From NCBI GenBank assembly GCA_946061315.1, contig CAMGRB010000014.1:1-13206 (forward strand): a DNA stretch of 13,206 bases. Reading direction: 5' to 3'. The position numbers were made by a program, and so were the translations under genes. The notes beneath the pieces are model-generated. The model did no database searches. It was given only the letters and a program-made list of their open reading frames with translations, and was not told the DNA's origin. This document shows, piece by piece, positions 1 through 8,417 of the stretch. Source of the stretch: an uncultured Clostridia bacterium (GTDB lineage Bacteria > Bacillota > Clostridia > Oscillospirales > CAG-272). Each line of letters opens with the position of its first letter. Position 1 is the stretch's first letter.

Positions 1-74
1 CACCGGCGTGAGAGGGACGAGCACGAACGATGCCGGTATAACTTTTCAATTCAAAAAACTTTTTGAGGTGTTAA
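1..74 (+). other. Left edge: possible tail of an upstream gene and SD of the SNF2 gene
   Basis: The first 40 bases are visibly GC-richer than what follows. One forward frame (codons from base 2) stays open until a TAA at 119-121, reading TGVRGTSTNDAGITF and onward, so an upstream gene could end here and overlap the SNF2 start. The other two frames stop at 9-11 and 64-66. About 40 open codons at an edge is weak evidence. ACCGGC (2-7) and GCCGGT (32-37) form an inverted repeat around a 24-base spacer. GAGGTG at 65-70 is a good Shine-Dalgarno site for the ATG at 75. Confidence 0.25.
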
Positions 75-2843
75 ATGAAAAAGCAATTTTCTTCATCGGA
101 TGCGATAAGGCTAGTAAATAAGCATCTTTCTCTTTTGAATGAATTAAAAAGTGCTATTGATTCGGAAAATACGTACAAAGATTTAATCGAATCATCTGCA
201 GATAGACTTTTCACTACTGAAATGTTGAAAATTTTGAATAGCATTTCCGTAGATGAGTTAAACAAATATAAGAGAGGAATTAGAGTAAAAACACTTCACG
301 AGGCAAATTTCAATACAATTGCTGACCTTTATACAACTTCAACTTGGGAAATTTCTTCAGTGCGTGGTATCAGTCAAGATGCCGCATATACAATAAAACG
401 ATTAGTTAAAGATATTGTCACAAAAGTTCAAAAGGAAACAAAAATAAAGTTAAGTTTAGACAGTAAGACTAAGGAATCAACTCAACTGGTAGTAAGCATT
501 TCTAAGTATAGAAATTGTATAGGTCTTGCAAAAGAGGGTAGGAAGATTCTACTCGAAAACAGCAACGATATAAAAGAATTAATTGACGAAATAAGACCAG
601 CAACGAATGTGGTTAGATGGCTCTTTGCTTCTAAATTAAAAAAAGAACGAGCTTTATCTTCTTACGAGACTTTAACGGCTTTGCTAAATAGTGAGTACAA
701 GGCTAAGGCAAACGAATTGTTGCTGAACTTTGATGAAGTGAATAGAATCAACGGCAATTTCGCATGGGATGATTTTGCTGAAAATTCAGTTCAATTTTTC
801 ACTATATTGGAAGATATAGCGCCGGGCTTGTTGGGAACTGATGACACAATTTACGGTCTTCCGGAAAATTTGGCTAAACAAGTTCAGGATGAGTGCTTTT
901 TTCCCGATGGACTATTATGTACGCTGAGACGTTACCAAGAGTGGGGAGTAAAATATATCCTCCATCAAGGTAGAGTCCTTCTCGGAGATGAGATGGGATT
1001 AGGTAAAACTATTCAAGCAATAGCAACAATGGTGTCGCTGAAAAACACCGGCGCCACACACTTTATTGTGGTATGTCCTGCAAGCGTAATAACAAACTGG
1101 TGCAGAGAAATTAACAAACATAGCCTGCTTAAAGCAACCAAAATACATGGCCAAGATCGGAAATTGGCGTTTCAATCGTGGCTGCAAACAGGTGGAGTGG
1201 CTGTTACTACTTATGAAACAACGGCTCATTTGTCGTTAGACAGTAATTTTAAGTTTTCAATGGCGGTAGTAGATGAGGCTCATTATATCAAAAATCCGGA
1301 TGCAAAACGAACAATCAACACAGTGAACTTGTGCAAGCATGCCGACAGACTGTTGTTTATGACCGGAACAGCTCTGGAAAACAGGGTGGATGAAATGATA
1401 TGGCTAATAGAAGTTCTTCAGCCACAGATTGCAAAACAGGTTTACAATATAGCTTTTATGTCGTCTGCACAACAATTTAGGGAAAGAATTGCTCCTGTTT
1501 ATTACCGAAGAAAAAGAGATGATGTTTTAACTGAACTTCCTGAATTGATTGAAACAAAAGAATGGTGTCCCATGAACCCGGAAGAAGAAAAAATTTATGA
1601 GGACGCCATCTTATCACATAGTTATTCCGATGCTCGCAGGGTATCTTGGAACATAGATGATTTGAATAATTCCTCAAAAGCGACACGTTTGAAAGAAATT
1701 GTAGAAGAAGCAGAATCAGAAGGAAGAAAAATTTTAGTTTTTTCATTTTTCTTGGATACAATCAGGAAAATATGTTCGTTTTTAGAAGATAGGTGCTTGA
1801 ATCCTATAAACGGTTCTGTTACACCGCAAAGAAGACAAGAAATAATAGATGAATTTGAGAAAGCACCGCCTGGTACTGTACTTGTTTCTCAAATTCAATC
1901 GGGAGGCACTGGCTTGAATATACAAGCAGCAAGTGTTGTTGTGATTTGCGAGCCTCAGTTCAAGCCATCAACAGAAAATCAAGCAATTTCACGAGCTTAT
2001 AGGATGGGACAAGCCAGAAATGTGCTTGTTTATAGGCTTTTATGTGAAAATTCAATAGATGAACGAATTACAGAATTGCTGGAAGAAAAGCAAGCGATTT
2101 TTGATGCCTTTGCCGACAAGTCCGTTGCCGCTAATCAGATCATAGAAGTAGATGATAAATCTTTTGGAAATATCATAAGTGAGGAAATAGAGAGAATAAA
2201 TGCGAAGCGGGGAATTACCAATCAGCAATCTTTTGACGAAGGGCAAGGAAATGCAGAGTATTATAACTCACTTTTGAATATGTCTTATAAAGAGCTAGTA
2301 AGCCTATTTCTTGAAAAATATGGAGCTGCAAAATACGATTATTTTGTCAATGAAAATTGCAAAACTAAAAATTCAGCAGTTTCAAGGACAAAAGAAGGTC
2401 TGTTTTGCCACCATATAGATGAAGATAAGGCAATTTTACTTTCCAATGATAAATTTGCTGCTAATAATCCGTTTAGTTACCAAAAGGCAGACAGGTTGGT
2501 CTACTGCAATATTTTAGAGCATTTATTGCTTCATATTAAAATAGCCGAAGAACCGCGCAACGAAAATGCAAATAAAAATGAAATTACTGGTATAGGGGGC
2601 GCAATAAATTTTATTTGCAAACAAATAAACGATTATTATGATGGGCATGTCTATACAGTCGAATATATGGCAAAAGCGATGGAAGTTATAAAGAACGACT
2701 ATAATTCATACATAAAAATTTTGAATTATTTTTGGAAGATTATCAATAATAATCCGATGTATTCGTTGATTATAAAAAAAGAAGATTTGGCTACTGGATG
2801 GGAAGGAAATATTGTAGAAAAAATTTTAAAAGACATTGAATAA
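75..2843 (+). CDS. SNF2-family DNA-dependent ATPase with HhH-like N-terminus and HNH-like C-terminus
   Basis: This 922-residue protein is a SNF2-type helicase/translocase that should use ATP to move along or remodel DNA or protein-DNA complexes in the cytoplasm. The seen ATPase motifs are QxxxGVKY (288-294), Walker A GDEMGLGKT (304-312), DEAH box VVDEAHYIKN (398-407), motif III MTGTALENR (429-437), motif V GGTGLNIQAA (610-619) and motif VI QAISRAYRMGQ (636-646). Residues about 68-112 (GIRVKTLHEANF and VRGIS) resemble a helix-hairpin-helix or RNA-polymerase-alpha-CTD fold. Residues about 774-823 carry CHHIDED, then LVYCNILEHLLLH, an HNH-like zinc or nuclease pattern. The start follows GAGGTG with good spacing. 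The gene is AT-rich compared with the operon downstream, which suggests transfer. A role in DNA repair or phage defence is inference; the SNF2 assignment is firm and the flanking domains are moderate. Confidence 0.93.
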   Translation: MKKQFSSSDAIRLVNKHLSLLNELKSAIDSENTYKDLIESSADRLFTTEMLKILNSISVDELNKYKRGIRVKTLHEANFNTIADLYTTSTWEISSVRGISQDAAYTIKRLVKDIVTKVQKETKIKLSLDSKTKESTQLVVSISKYRNCIGLAKEGRKILLENSNDIKELIDEIRPATNVVRWLFASKLKKERALSSYETLTALLNSEYKAKANELLLNFDEVNRINGNFAWDDFAENSVQFFTILEDIAPGLLGTDDTIYGLPENLAKQVQDECFFPDGLLCTLRRYQEWGVKYILHQGRVLLGDEMGLGKTIQAIATMVSLKNTGATHFIVVCPASVITNWCREINKHSLLKATKIHGQDRKLAFQSWLQTGGVAVTTYETTAHLSLDSNFKFSMAVVDEAHYIKNPDAKRTINTVNLCKHADRLLFMTGTALENRVDEMIWLIEVLQPQIAKQVYNIAFMSSAQQFRERIAPVYYRRKRDDVLTELPELIETKEWCPMNPEEEKIYEDAILSHSYSDARRVSWNIDDLNNSSKATRLKEIVEEAESEGRKILVFSFFLDTIRKICSFLEDRCLNPINGSVTPQRRQEIIDEFEKAPPGTVLVSQIQSGGTGLNIQAASVVVICEPQFKPSTENQAISRAYRMGQARNVLVYRLLCENSIDERITELLEEKQAIFDAFADKSVAANQIIEVDDKSFGNIISEEIERINAKRGITNQQSFDEGQGNAEYYNSLLNMSYKELVSLFLEKYGAAKYDYFVNENCKTKNSAVSRTKEGLFCHHIDEDKAILLSNDKFAANNPFSYQKADRLVYCNILEHLLLHIKIAEEPRNENANKNEITGIGGAINFICKQINDYYDGHVYTVEYMAKAMEVIKNDYNSYIKILNYFWKIINNNPMYSLIIKKEDLATGWEGNIVEKILKDIE

Positions 2844-2876
2844 TTTTTTATCGTTCAACAAAACGGAGCTAAAAAA

Positions 2877-3173
2877 ATGAAAAAGACGGATTTTTTCGGG
2901 GCATTTGAAAAGAGTGGTGTGCTTGTGGAGAAAGACAAGTTGTGTTCCGTTTACTCGCTTGATTACGGTGGTGCGGAGTATGTTATCAAAGTGATGAACA
3001 AAAGAGCAGGCAAGCATTCTATTATACATTGCAACGAGGCGGATATTATTCTTGAAAAACCGTATCGGTTTGGCTTGTATCCTTCGCATGCAAAAACGGT
3101 AATGACCAGAAAAAATTTGCTGGGGATAAAAAATAGGCATTTTCGTCATAAAAGGCAAGCCGATGCTCGTTGA
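2877..3173 (+). CDS. Small unrecognised protein, 5' part of a frameshifted gene
   Basis: A 98-codon frame starts at an ATG preceded by GGAG (2865-2868), 33 bases after the SNF2 stop, so it is probably co-transcribed with it. I do not recognise the family. The N-terminus (MKKTDFFGAFEKSGVLVEK) looks like a real soluble protein with alternating strand-like segments. The last dozen residues after the A-run at 3128-3133 (NRHFRHKRQADAR) look like out-of-frame translation. Dropping one base from that A-run joins residue about 84 to a sensible frame ending at 3282, giving a protein of about 134 residues. It is therefore either a broken gene, a sequencing error in a homopolymer, or a frame change at decoding. 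There is no membrane segment or known motif. Confidence 0.55.
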   Translation: MKKTDFFGAFEKSGVLVEKDKLCSVYSLDYGGAEYVIKVMNKRAGKHSIIHCNEADIILEKPYRFGLYPSHAKTVMTRKNLLGIKNRHFRHKRQADAR

Positions 3174-3282
3174 AGGACTTGACGAAAACGGATTTATCGG
3201 CACAGGTGCCGCACCTCAAAAAAGCGATGACGTGTACTTAATGCTATATACGGATTTCAAATCGTTCGAGCCGAATTTATAA
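3130..3282 (+). pseudogene. 3' part of the frameshifted small gene
   Basis: In the +1 frame relative to the preceding gene, an open stretch after the TAA at 3127-3129 reads IGIFVIKGKPMLVEGLDEN, then GFIGTGAAPQKSDDVYL and ends SFEPNL at TAA 3280-3282. The composition is protein-like and continues smoothly from LLGIK in the upstream frame. It has no start with a Shine-Dalgarno site of its own; its first ATG (3163) is internal to the strand-like segment. It is best read as the displaced C-terminal half of the gene starting at 2877. No family is recognised. Confidence 0.5.
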
Positions 3283-3285
3283 CTT

Positions 3286-3333
3286 AAAAATACTGTGTAC
3301 TACCCGCTTGATCGGGTAGTACACAGTATTTTT
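3286..3333. terminator. Perfect 21-bp hairpin, bidirectional intrinsic terminator
   Basis: The left arm 3286-3306 and right arm 3313-3333 are exact reverse complements (21 bp) around the loop CTTGAT. The left arm begins with five A and the right arm ends with five T, so both strands give a hairpin followed by U residues. It lies four bases after the end of the displaced small frame, which supports that frame being the end of the transcription unit. Confidence 0.9.
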
Positions 3334-3418
3334 GCTTTTCCATTTTGCAAAAACCGTGAGGGCGGGGTGAAATATTTCTGAAAAAGAGCTTTTTTACAAT
3401 TTTTCAAAAATAATTATA

Positions 3419-3447
3419 TTGATTTATTGCTCTTCTCGTGATATACT
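3419..3447 (+). promoter_or_regulatory. Promoter of the ABC/Gld-like operon
   Basis: TTGATT (3419-3424), a 17-base spacer, and TATACT (3442-3447) preceded by TG (TGATATACT) form an extended -10 sigma-A-type promoter. The A/T tracts just upstream (about 3388-3418) could act as an UP element. It sits between the terminator at 3286-3333 and the ABC ATPase gene. No operator-like repeat stands out. Confidence 0.75.
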
Positions 3448-3485
3448 TTATTCTGTAATATTATCTTTATTTTTTAGGAGATATG

Positions 3486-4421
3486 ATGGTCGAAATAAAG
3501 AATCTTGTAAAAAAGTACGGCACGAAATATGCGCTGGACGATATTTCCTTCAACATAAACAAAGGGGAAATACTCGGCTTTCTTGGGCCTAACGGAGCCG
3601 GAAAATCAACCACGATGAATATAATAACCGGTTATCTTGCGCCCACGTCGGGAACGGTCCTTGTTGACGGGGTCGATATATTCGACGATCCGATAGGGGT
3701 AAAAAAGAAAATCGGATTTTTGCCGGAGCAGCCTCCGCTTTACATAGATATGACCGTTTGGGAGTATCTTTCGTTCGTATTTGACTTGAAGGGATGTGGG
3801 TTCAATAAGAAAAAGCACCTTGAGGAAATATGCGAGCTTGTCAAGATAGCCGACGTTGAAAAAAGGCTTATAAGAAATCTTTCAAAGGGTTATCGCCAGA
3901 GGGTCGGCATAGCGCAGGCGCTTGTCGGCAATCCCGAATTTATAATATTCGACGAGCCGACGGTAGGTCTTGACCCGAAGCAGATAATTGAGATAAGAAA
4001 TCTTATGAGAAATCTCGGCAAAAACCATACCGTCATTCTCTCGACGCACATTTTGCCCGAGGTACAGGCGATATGTGACAGGATAGTGGTAATAAACGAG
4101 GGCAAGATAATAGCCGACGAGAAAACCCCGTCGCTCAATAACGCACTCGGGCAGAATAACCGCTTCCACGTCAAGGTGTCGGGACCGCAAAAAGAGGTTA
4201 TGGCGCTTCTTCGCAATCTTATGGGAGTAACCTCGGTGTCGGTCGTCGGCGAGAGGGAAGGGGACGCATTTACATATCTTGTTGAAAACTCCCCGAACAT
4301 AGACATAAGAAAAAGTATGTTCCGCGCTCTTGCGGACAAGGGCTGGCCGATGCTCGGCATGGAGCCCGTCGGTGCGGAGCTTGAGGACGTATTTATAAAA
4401 CTTATAAACAGGAGGTCATAA
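3486..4421 (+). CDS. ABC transporter ATP-binding protein, GldA/NatA type
   Basis: This cytoplasmic ATPase subunit of about 311 residues should power the membrane partners encoded downstream. Counting from the ATG at 3483, it shows Walker A GPNGAGKST (35-43), a Q-loop in PEQPPLY (Gln83), the ABC signature LSKGYRQR (133-140), Walker B FIIFDEPT (153-160), a D-loop GLDP and the H-loop His189 in STHI. The C-terminal 90 residues are an accessory region usual in GldA/NatA-like subunits. There are two adjacent ATGs (3483 and 3486). AGGAG at 3476-3480 leaves only 2 bases to the first and 5 to the second, so 3486 is preferred. It is the first gene of a four-gene operon. GldA-like identity follows from the neighbours; other ABC-2 exporters have similar ATPases. 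Confidence 0.93.
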   Translation: MVEIKNLVKKYGTKYALDDISFNINKGEILGFLGPNGAGKSTTMNIITGYLAPTSGTVLVDGVDIFDDPIGVKKKIGFLPEQPPLYIDMTVWEYLSFVFDLKGCGFNKKKHLEEICELVKIADVEKRLIRNLSKGYRQRVGIAQALVGNPEFIIFDEPTVGLDPKQIIEIRNLMRNLGKNHTVILSTHILPEVQAICDRIVVINEGKIIADEKTPSLNNALGQNNRFHVKVSGPQKEVMALLRNLMGVTSVSVVGEREGDAFTYLVENSPNIDIRKSMFRALADKGWPMLGMEPVGAELEDVFIKLINRRS

Positions 4422-4423
4422 AT

Positions 4424-5152
4424 ATGCTCGCTATATACAGGCGTGAAATGCGCTCATACTTTACAACCTCCACGGGCTACGTGTTCCTTGCAATTTCTCT
4501 GGCGCTCTCGGGTTTTATGCTCGGCTTTACCACCTTGCTTATGGGCACCTCGGACACGTCAACCTATTTTGCGGTCATGCTCTTTATGCTGATGATATTC
4601 TTGCCCATACTGACAATGAAAATTTTCAGCGAGGAAAAAAGGACGAAAACCGAACAGCTTCTTTTAACCGCACCGATAAGAATATCGTCAATGGTGCTTG
4701 GCAAATTTCTTGCCGCGTTTACTATGTTCGTTATATCGATGGCAATATCGAGCATTAACTTTTTCATAGTTTTCAGATACGCCGTCAACGATAACCTCAC
4801 GTCAAGCGGACCGAATATCGCCATGCTCATGGGCAATATGTTTGCTCTTTTGCTTGTCGGAATGGTGTTTATCGCCATCGGAATGTTCGTGTCCTCCCTT
4901 ACGGAAAATCAGTTTGCGGCGGTGCTCATTACCATACTTATTCTTCTTTTCCTGTTGCTCGTCGGCACTTTCAATTCCTTTATCACGTCAAGTGCGATAA
5001 GAACGGTGCTCGATTGGCTCTCAATCTATTCGAGATTTGAAAACTTCTCGTACGGAATGTTCGATATAGGAGCGCTGATTTACTATATTTCGGTGACGGG
5101 AGTGTTTATATTTCTGACCGTGCGTGTATTTGAGGCACGCAGAATAAAGTGA
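4424..5152 (+). CDS. ABC-2-type permease, GldF-like
   Basis: This 242-residue integral membrane protein has about six hydrophobic segments (roughly 18-38, 47-67, 92-118, 137-158, 164-183, 214-235). The segment PILTMKIFSEEKRTKTEQLL (61-80) is the coupling-helix-like conserved stretch of ABC-2 permeases of the GldF/NosY group. The gene starts 2 bases after the ATPase stop, with AGGAGG (4410-4415) lying inside the end of the ATPase gene, so the two are translationally coupled. It should form the membrane channel or anchor for the ATPase. The transported substrate cannot be read from the sequence. It could also be described generally as an ABC-2 exporter permease. Confidence 0.9.
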   Translation: MLAIYRREMRSYFTTSTGYVFLAISLALSGFMLGFTTLLMGTSDTSTYFAVMLFMLMIFLPILTMKIFSEEKRTKTEQLLLTAPIRISSMVLGKFLAAFTMFVISMAISSINFFIVFRYAVNDNLTSSGPNIAMLMGNMFALLLVGMVFIAIGMFVSSLTENQFAAVLITILILLFLLLVGTFNSFITSSAIRTVLDWLSIYSRFENFSYGMFDIGALIYYISVTGVFIFLTVRVFEARRIK

Positions 5153-5162
5153 GGAGGCAGGT

Positions 5163-6755
5163 ATGAAGGGTATCAATTTCAAATCGTTTGCCGAATCCAG
5201 AAAGTTAAGATACGGCGCGCTCTCCGTGGCAATTACCGCGGTCATAATAGCGATAGTCATAGTAATAAACTCGATAATATCCGTCCTCTCGGAAAAATAC
5301 AACTGGTATCTCGATATGACGGACGAGCAGGTTTTCTCCCTGTCGGACAAGTCGATAGCCGTTTTCGACACTATGGACAAAAACGTTCAGACGGAGATAA
5401 TATTTGCAACCGCAAGGGATAATGCGGATCTCGATTTTTCAAATCTTTCAAAGGGCGGCGCGCTCGCTTACGTATATGCAACGGCGGAGCTGCTCGATGC
5501 AAGATACGATAACGTGACCGTATCTTATCACGACATAATAAAAGAGCCTAAATTTTTCAAGGACAATTTCAACCGTTCCTTAAGTGATTATAAGATAAAC
5601 GAAAAGTCCGTAATCATCGCAAGAAAGAACGCTGACGGCACGTACGGCGAATACAGGGTCAAGGACGTTACCTCGTTTTACGTGTTCAACCAGGACGGAA
5701 GCGAGCTTGAGGGATACTGCGGAGAGCTTGTTTTTGCGCAGAGCCTTTTAAGCCTTACGTTTGACGAAACGCCGACGGTCTATTTTACGGTGGGGCACGG
5801 TGAAACCTCGTTTACCTCGGTAGAGTACAACGAGGACGGCACGGTAAAAAGCTGTATGGCAAACACAGATGCCGCCGAAATTATAAGACTGTTTTCAAAC
5901 TCGGGCTTTAAGATATTGCCGCTTGACCTTAACAGAGAAGACGTTCCCGCCGACGCGAGAATGGTGATAATAAATAACCCCACCTTCGATTTTACGTCGT
6001 CCGAAATAGCAAAATTGCAGGAGTATCTTGACAATATAGGTAGCGTTATGTGCTTTACCGATTACAACGCCACAAATCTTTCCCAGCTTTACGGCTTTGC
6101 AGAAACGTTCGGGGGAGTGTCTGTAAATGCGGGTACAAGGATATACGACAACACAAATGCAATAGTTGAAAGCAGTGACTTTACCACCCCGTACAGATTT
6201 TTGGCGCAGGTAGCCGACAATAAAGCAACATCCACGTATTTTGCCTCGCTTGCGGGCTATGCTTCCGCAAAGGCGAGATTTGAAAATGCGGCTTATCTTA
6301 CGGTAGATTCAAAATTCCTCTCCGACGACGGATACGATACGGGTAGCGGTATAAGATTTACAAAGCCTCTTATAGAAACTTATCCGAGTGCAAGGCTCGG
6401 CGAGAGTGGCGAGAGAGGCACTTATTCCCTTATGTCCGTTACCTCGTCACAGAGAATAGTTGACAACGAGTACAAGTATTCATATCTTGTTATGTGCCCG
6501 TCGTCAGAGTTTGTCAGCAACACCTCGCTTTCACAGAGCAACGTATATCCCAACTATAAAATGTTGCTTTCGCTCATTTACTCAACTACCTCCGTCAAAA
6601 TAGCGGTCGATATAGACTACAAATCGTTTGCGGATTACAGCCTTGATATTACAAATTCCACGGCGCAGGGGCTCACCGTTATGTTCTCGCTTTTGCTCCC
6701 TGCCATAGCCGTACTTTGCGGAGCGGTTGTGATCATAAGGAGAAAACGCAGATGA
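5163..6755 (+). CDS. GldG-family ABC auxiliary protein
   Basis: This 530-residue protein has an N-terminal membrane helix (about 17-41), a large extracytoplasmic region and a C-terminal helix (about 502-524) ending in the basic tail RRKRR, which would stay in the cytoplasm. Just after the first helix, WYLDMTDEQVFSLSDKS (48-64) is the typical opening of the GldG auxiliary family, where a DLT-x-x-x-x-x-SLS pattern precedes a Rossmann-like domain. GAGGAGG at 5151-5157 directs the ATG at 5163. In gliding Bacteroidetes GldA, GldF and GldG form one ABC-type complex. A Gram-positive version is inferred to be a similar envelope machine of unknown cargo. The gene overlaps the next one by four bases. 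Confidence 0.85.
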   Translation: MKGINFKSFAESRKLRYGALSVAITAVIIAIVIVINSIISVLSEKYNWYLDMTDEQVFSLSDKSIAVFDTMDKNVQTEIIFATARDNADLDFSNLSKGGALAYVYATAELLDARYDNVTVSYHDIIKEPKFFKDNFNRSLSDYKINEKSVIIARKNADGTYGEYRVKDVTSFYVFNQDGSELEGYCGELVFAQSLLSLTFDETPTVYFTVGHGETSFTSVEYNEDGTVKSCMANTDAAEIIRLFSNSGFKILPLDLNREDVPADARMVIINNPTFDFTSSEIAKLQEYLDNIGSVMCFTDYNATNLSQLYGFAETFGGVSVNAGTRIYDNTNAIVESSDFTTPYRFLAQVADNKATSTYFASLAGYASAKARFENAAYLTVDSKFLSDDGYDTGSGIRFTKPLIETYPSARLGESGERGTYSLMSVTSSQRIVDNEYKYSYLVMCPSSEFVSNTSLSQSNVYPNYKMLLSLIYSTTSVKIAVDIDYKSFADYSLDITNSTAQGLTVMFSLLLPAIAVLCGAVVIIRRKRR

Positions 6756-8410
6756 AGAAAAAGCAAATTACCCTGATAATTCTTTGCGTGTGCCTTGTCG
6801 TTATCTCGGTAGTGTATTTTGCCGTCGTCGCCCCTCTTATAGACAGCGGCGATGGAGGAGATGAAACGGATACTCCCGAAGCCGTTGACGGTGAGGGAAT
6901 CTATCTTAAAAAAATCTCTCTGTACCCTAAAATAGACAAATCGCTTGTAACCTCAATAGAGGTGGAAAACGAAAAAGGCACCTTCTCGTTTGTCAAAACG
7001 TGGGACAAGGACAAGGGAAAATACGAGATGAAGCTCGGGAACAACGAGAAGCTCTCGTATGACAGCACCTATTATGCTTACCTTATCGCCTACGTTTGCA
7101 CACCCTCCACGATAGACGTTGAGCCTATGCGCAACCTTACCGATGAGGATATGGAGCAGTACGGTGTTACGGAGGAGCTTTGCCTTGCAAAATACACCGT
7201 TACGTACGAGGACGAAAACGGCGAGAAAAAGAGCTACACCGTAAGGATAGGAGAAAAGGCGGCAACCTCAAGCACAACGTACTACGTTGCCGTTGACGGC
7301 AGAAATTCCGTTTACAGAATGCAGGACGGAGTTGAAAAATCGTTCTTACTCTCGCTTGAGGACTACGTAACTCCCATCGTGTTCGGGGAAAAATACAATA
7401 ATTCCTCCGAGGCGCTCCTCGCAACCAATCAGATAACCGTCTATACGTCCGACGGGTTGCCGATATGGCAGGTCGCCGCCGACGAAAAGACCGAAACTAC
7501 GGCAACCTTCAAGCTTACGTATCCGAGGGCCGCACTTGCCGACGCCAACTATCTTCTCGAAATCGTTGATTATCTGTACTGCGGTTTTTCGGGAGAAGCA
7601 ACCGTCTGCGCAGACGTCACCGAAGAATCGCTCAAAAAGTACGGTCTGTCCCCCGATGACAAGGCATACCTTATAAGCGCCGATTTTAACGACGGTCAGA
7701 CCGTTTCGTTCGCAATGAGCGAGGCAAAAGACGGGTACAGATATCTTGTGTCGTATTTTTACGGCGAGGATGATGGAATTATAGTTAAAATTCCCGACGA
7801 AAAGTGCACGTTTTTGAAGTCCGACGATGCGTCGCTGCTCAAGCTTGCGGCAACCAACACTGTTCAGGCAGGCTTTTATAAGTACATAAACGCAAATGAG
7901 GAAGCGGGGCAGAGTGGCGTAAAGAATATCTCGATAAAAATGATTATCGGTGACGAAACGTTTGAGGACACCTTTATTCTGAACTTCAGCGGCGACGATC
8001 TTACCGTGACCTCGAAAAGCGGCAAGTACACCTTTAAGGACGATAATAACGCAGAGCTGAAAAAGGACATAAACCAGTTCAGAAACTTTTATACCTATCT
8101 TACCACTTATCCGATGTCGGTAAGGTTTAACCGCAACACCGTTGAAGAAATATCGGATATAAGGAAAGAGGAAAATATAATTTTTGAGCTCTTTGTCGAG
8201 ATGAACGACGGAGAACTGCTTAAATACACTTATTACAAAATAGACAGCTCCGCCGGCTACGCAATGCGTGAAACCGCATCGGGCACCTCTGCCGATGGGC
8301 TCGGCAGTAGCGATATAGTTTTCGACGTGGCAATAGAGCAGATAAACAAAATAGCCTCGGCGCTCAAAAAGCTCATAAACGGCGAAAAAGTAAATACGGA
8401 TATAATGTAA
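6752..8410 (+). CDS. DUF4340-type membrane-anchored protein
   Basis: This protein of 552 residues has one N-terminal membrane helix (about 5-28, QITLIILCVCLVVISVVYF) and a long extracytoplasmic part rich in short beta-like, acidic segments such as VTSIEVENEKGTFSFVK. This matches the DUF4340 family that commonly follows GldG-type genes. A GTG or ATG further upstream would give a longer product, but the ATG at 6752 overlaps the GldG stop (ATGA) and has AAGGAGA (6737-6743) at proper spacing, so it is chosen. The long ectodomain appears to contain repeated DUF4340-like units (for example around 45-160 and 230-330), judged by eye only. Its function is unknown; it is probably the extracytoplasmic partner of the ABC complex. 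Confidence 0.8.
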   Translation: MKKKQITLIILCVCLVVISVVYFAVVAPLIDSGDGGDETDTPEAVDGEGIYLKKISLYPKIDKSLVTSIEVENEKGTFSFVKTWDKDKGKYEMKLGNNEKLSYDSTYYAYLIAYVCTPSTIDVEPMRNLTDEDMEQYGVTEELCLAKYTVTYEDENGEKKSYTVRIGEKAATSSTTYYVAVDGRNSVYRMQDGVEKSFLLSLEDYVTPIVFGEKYNNSSEALLATNQITVYTSDGLPIWQVAADEKTETTATFKLTYPRAALADANYLLEIVDYLYCGFSGEATVCADVTEESLKKYGLSPDDKAYLISADFNDGQTVSFAMSEAKDGYRYLVSYFYGEDDGIIVKIPDEKCTFLKSDDASLLKLAATNTVQAGFYKYINANEEAGQSGVKNISIKMIIGDETFEDTFILNFSGDDLTVTSKSGKYTFKDDNNAELKKDINQFRNFYTYLTTYPMSVRFNRNTVEEISDIRKEENIIFELFVEMNDGELLKYTYYKIDSSAGYAMRETASGTSADGLGSSDIVFDVAIEQINKIASALKKLINGEKVNTDIM

Positions 8411-8417
8411 ATTTCTA

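Noticed and set aside
2826..3203. 125-codon reverse-strand frame opposite the small gene
   Set aside because: It overlaps the better-supported forward gene with its Shine-Dalgarno site, has no ribosome site of its own that I can see, and its translation lacks protein-like features.
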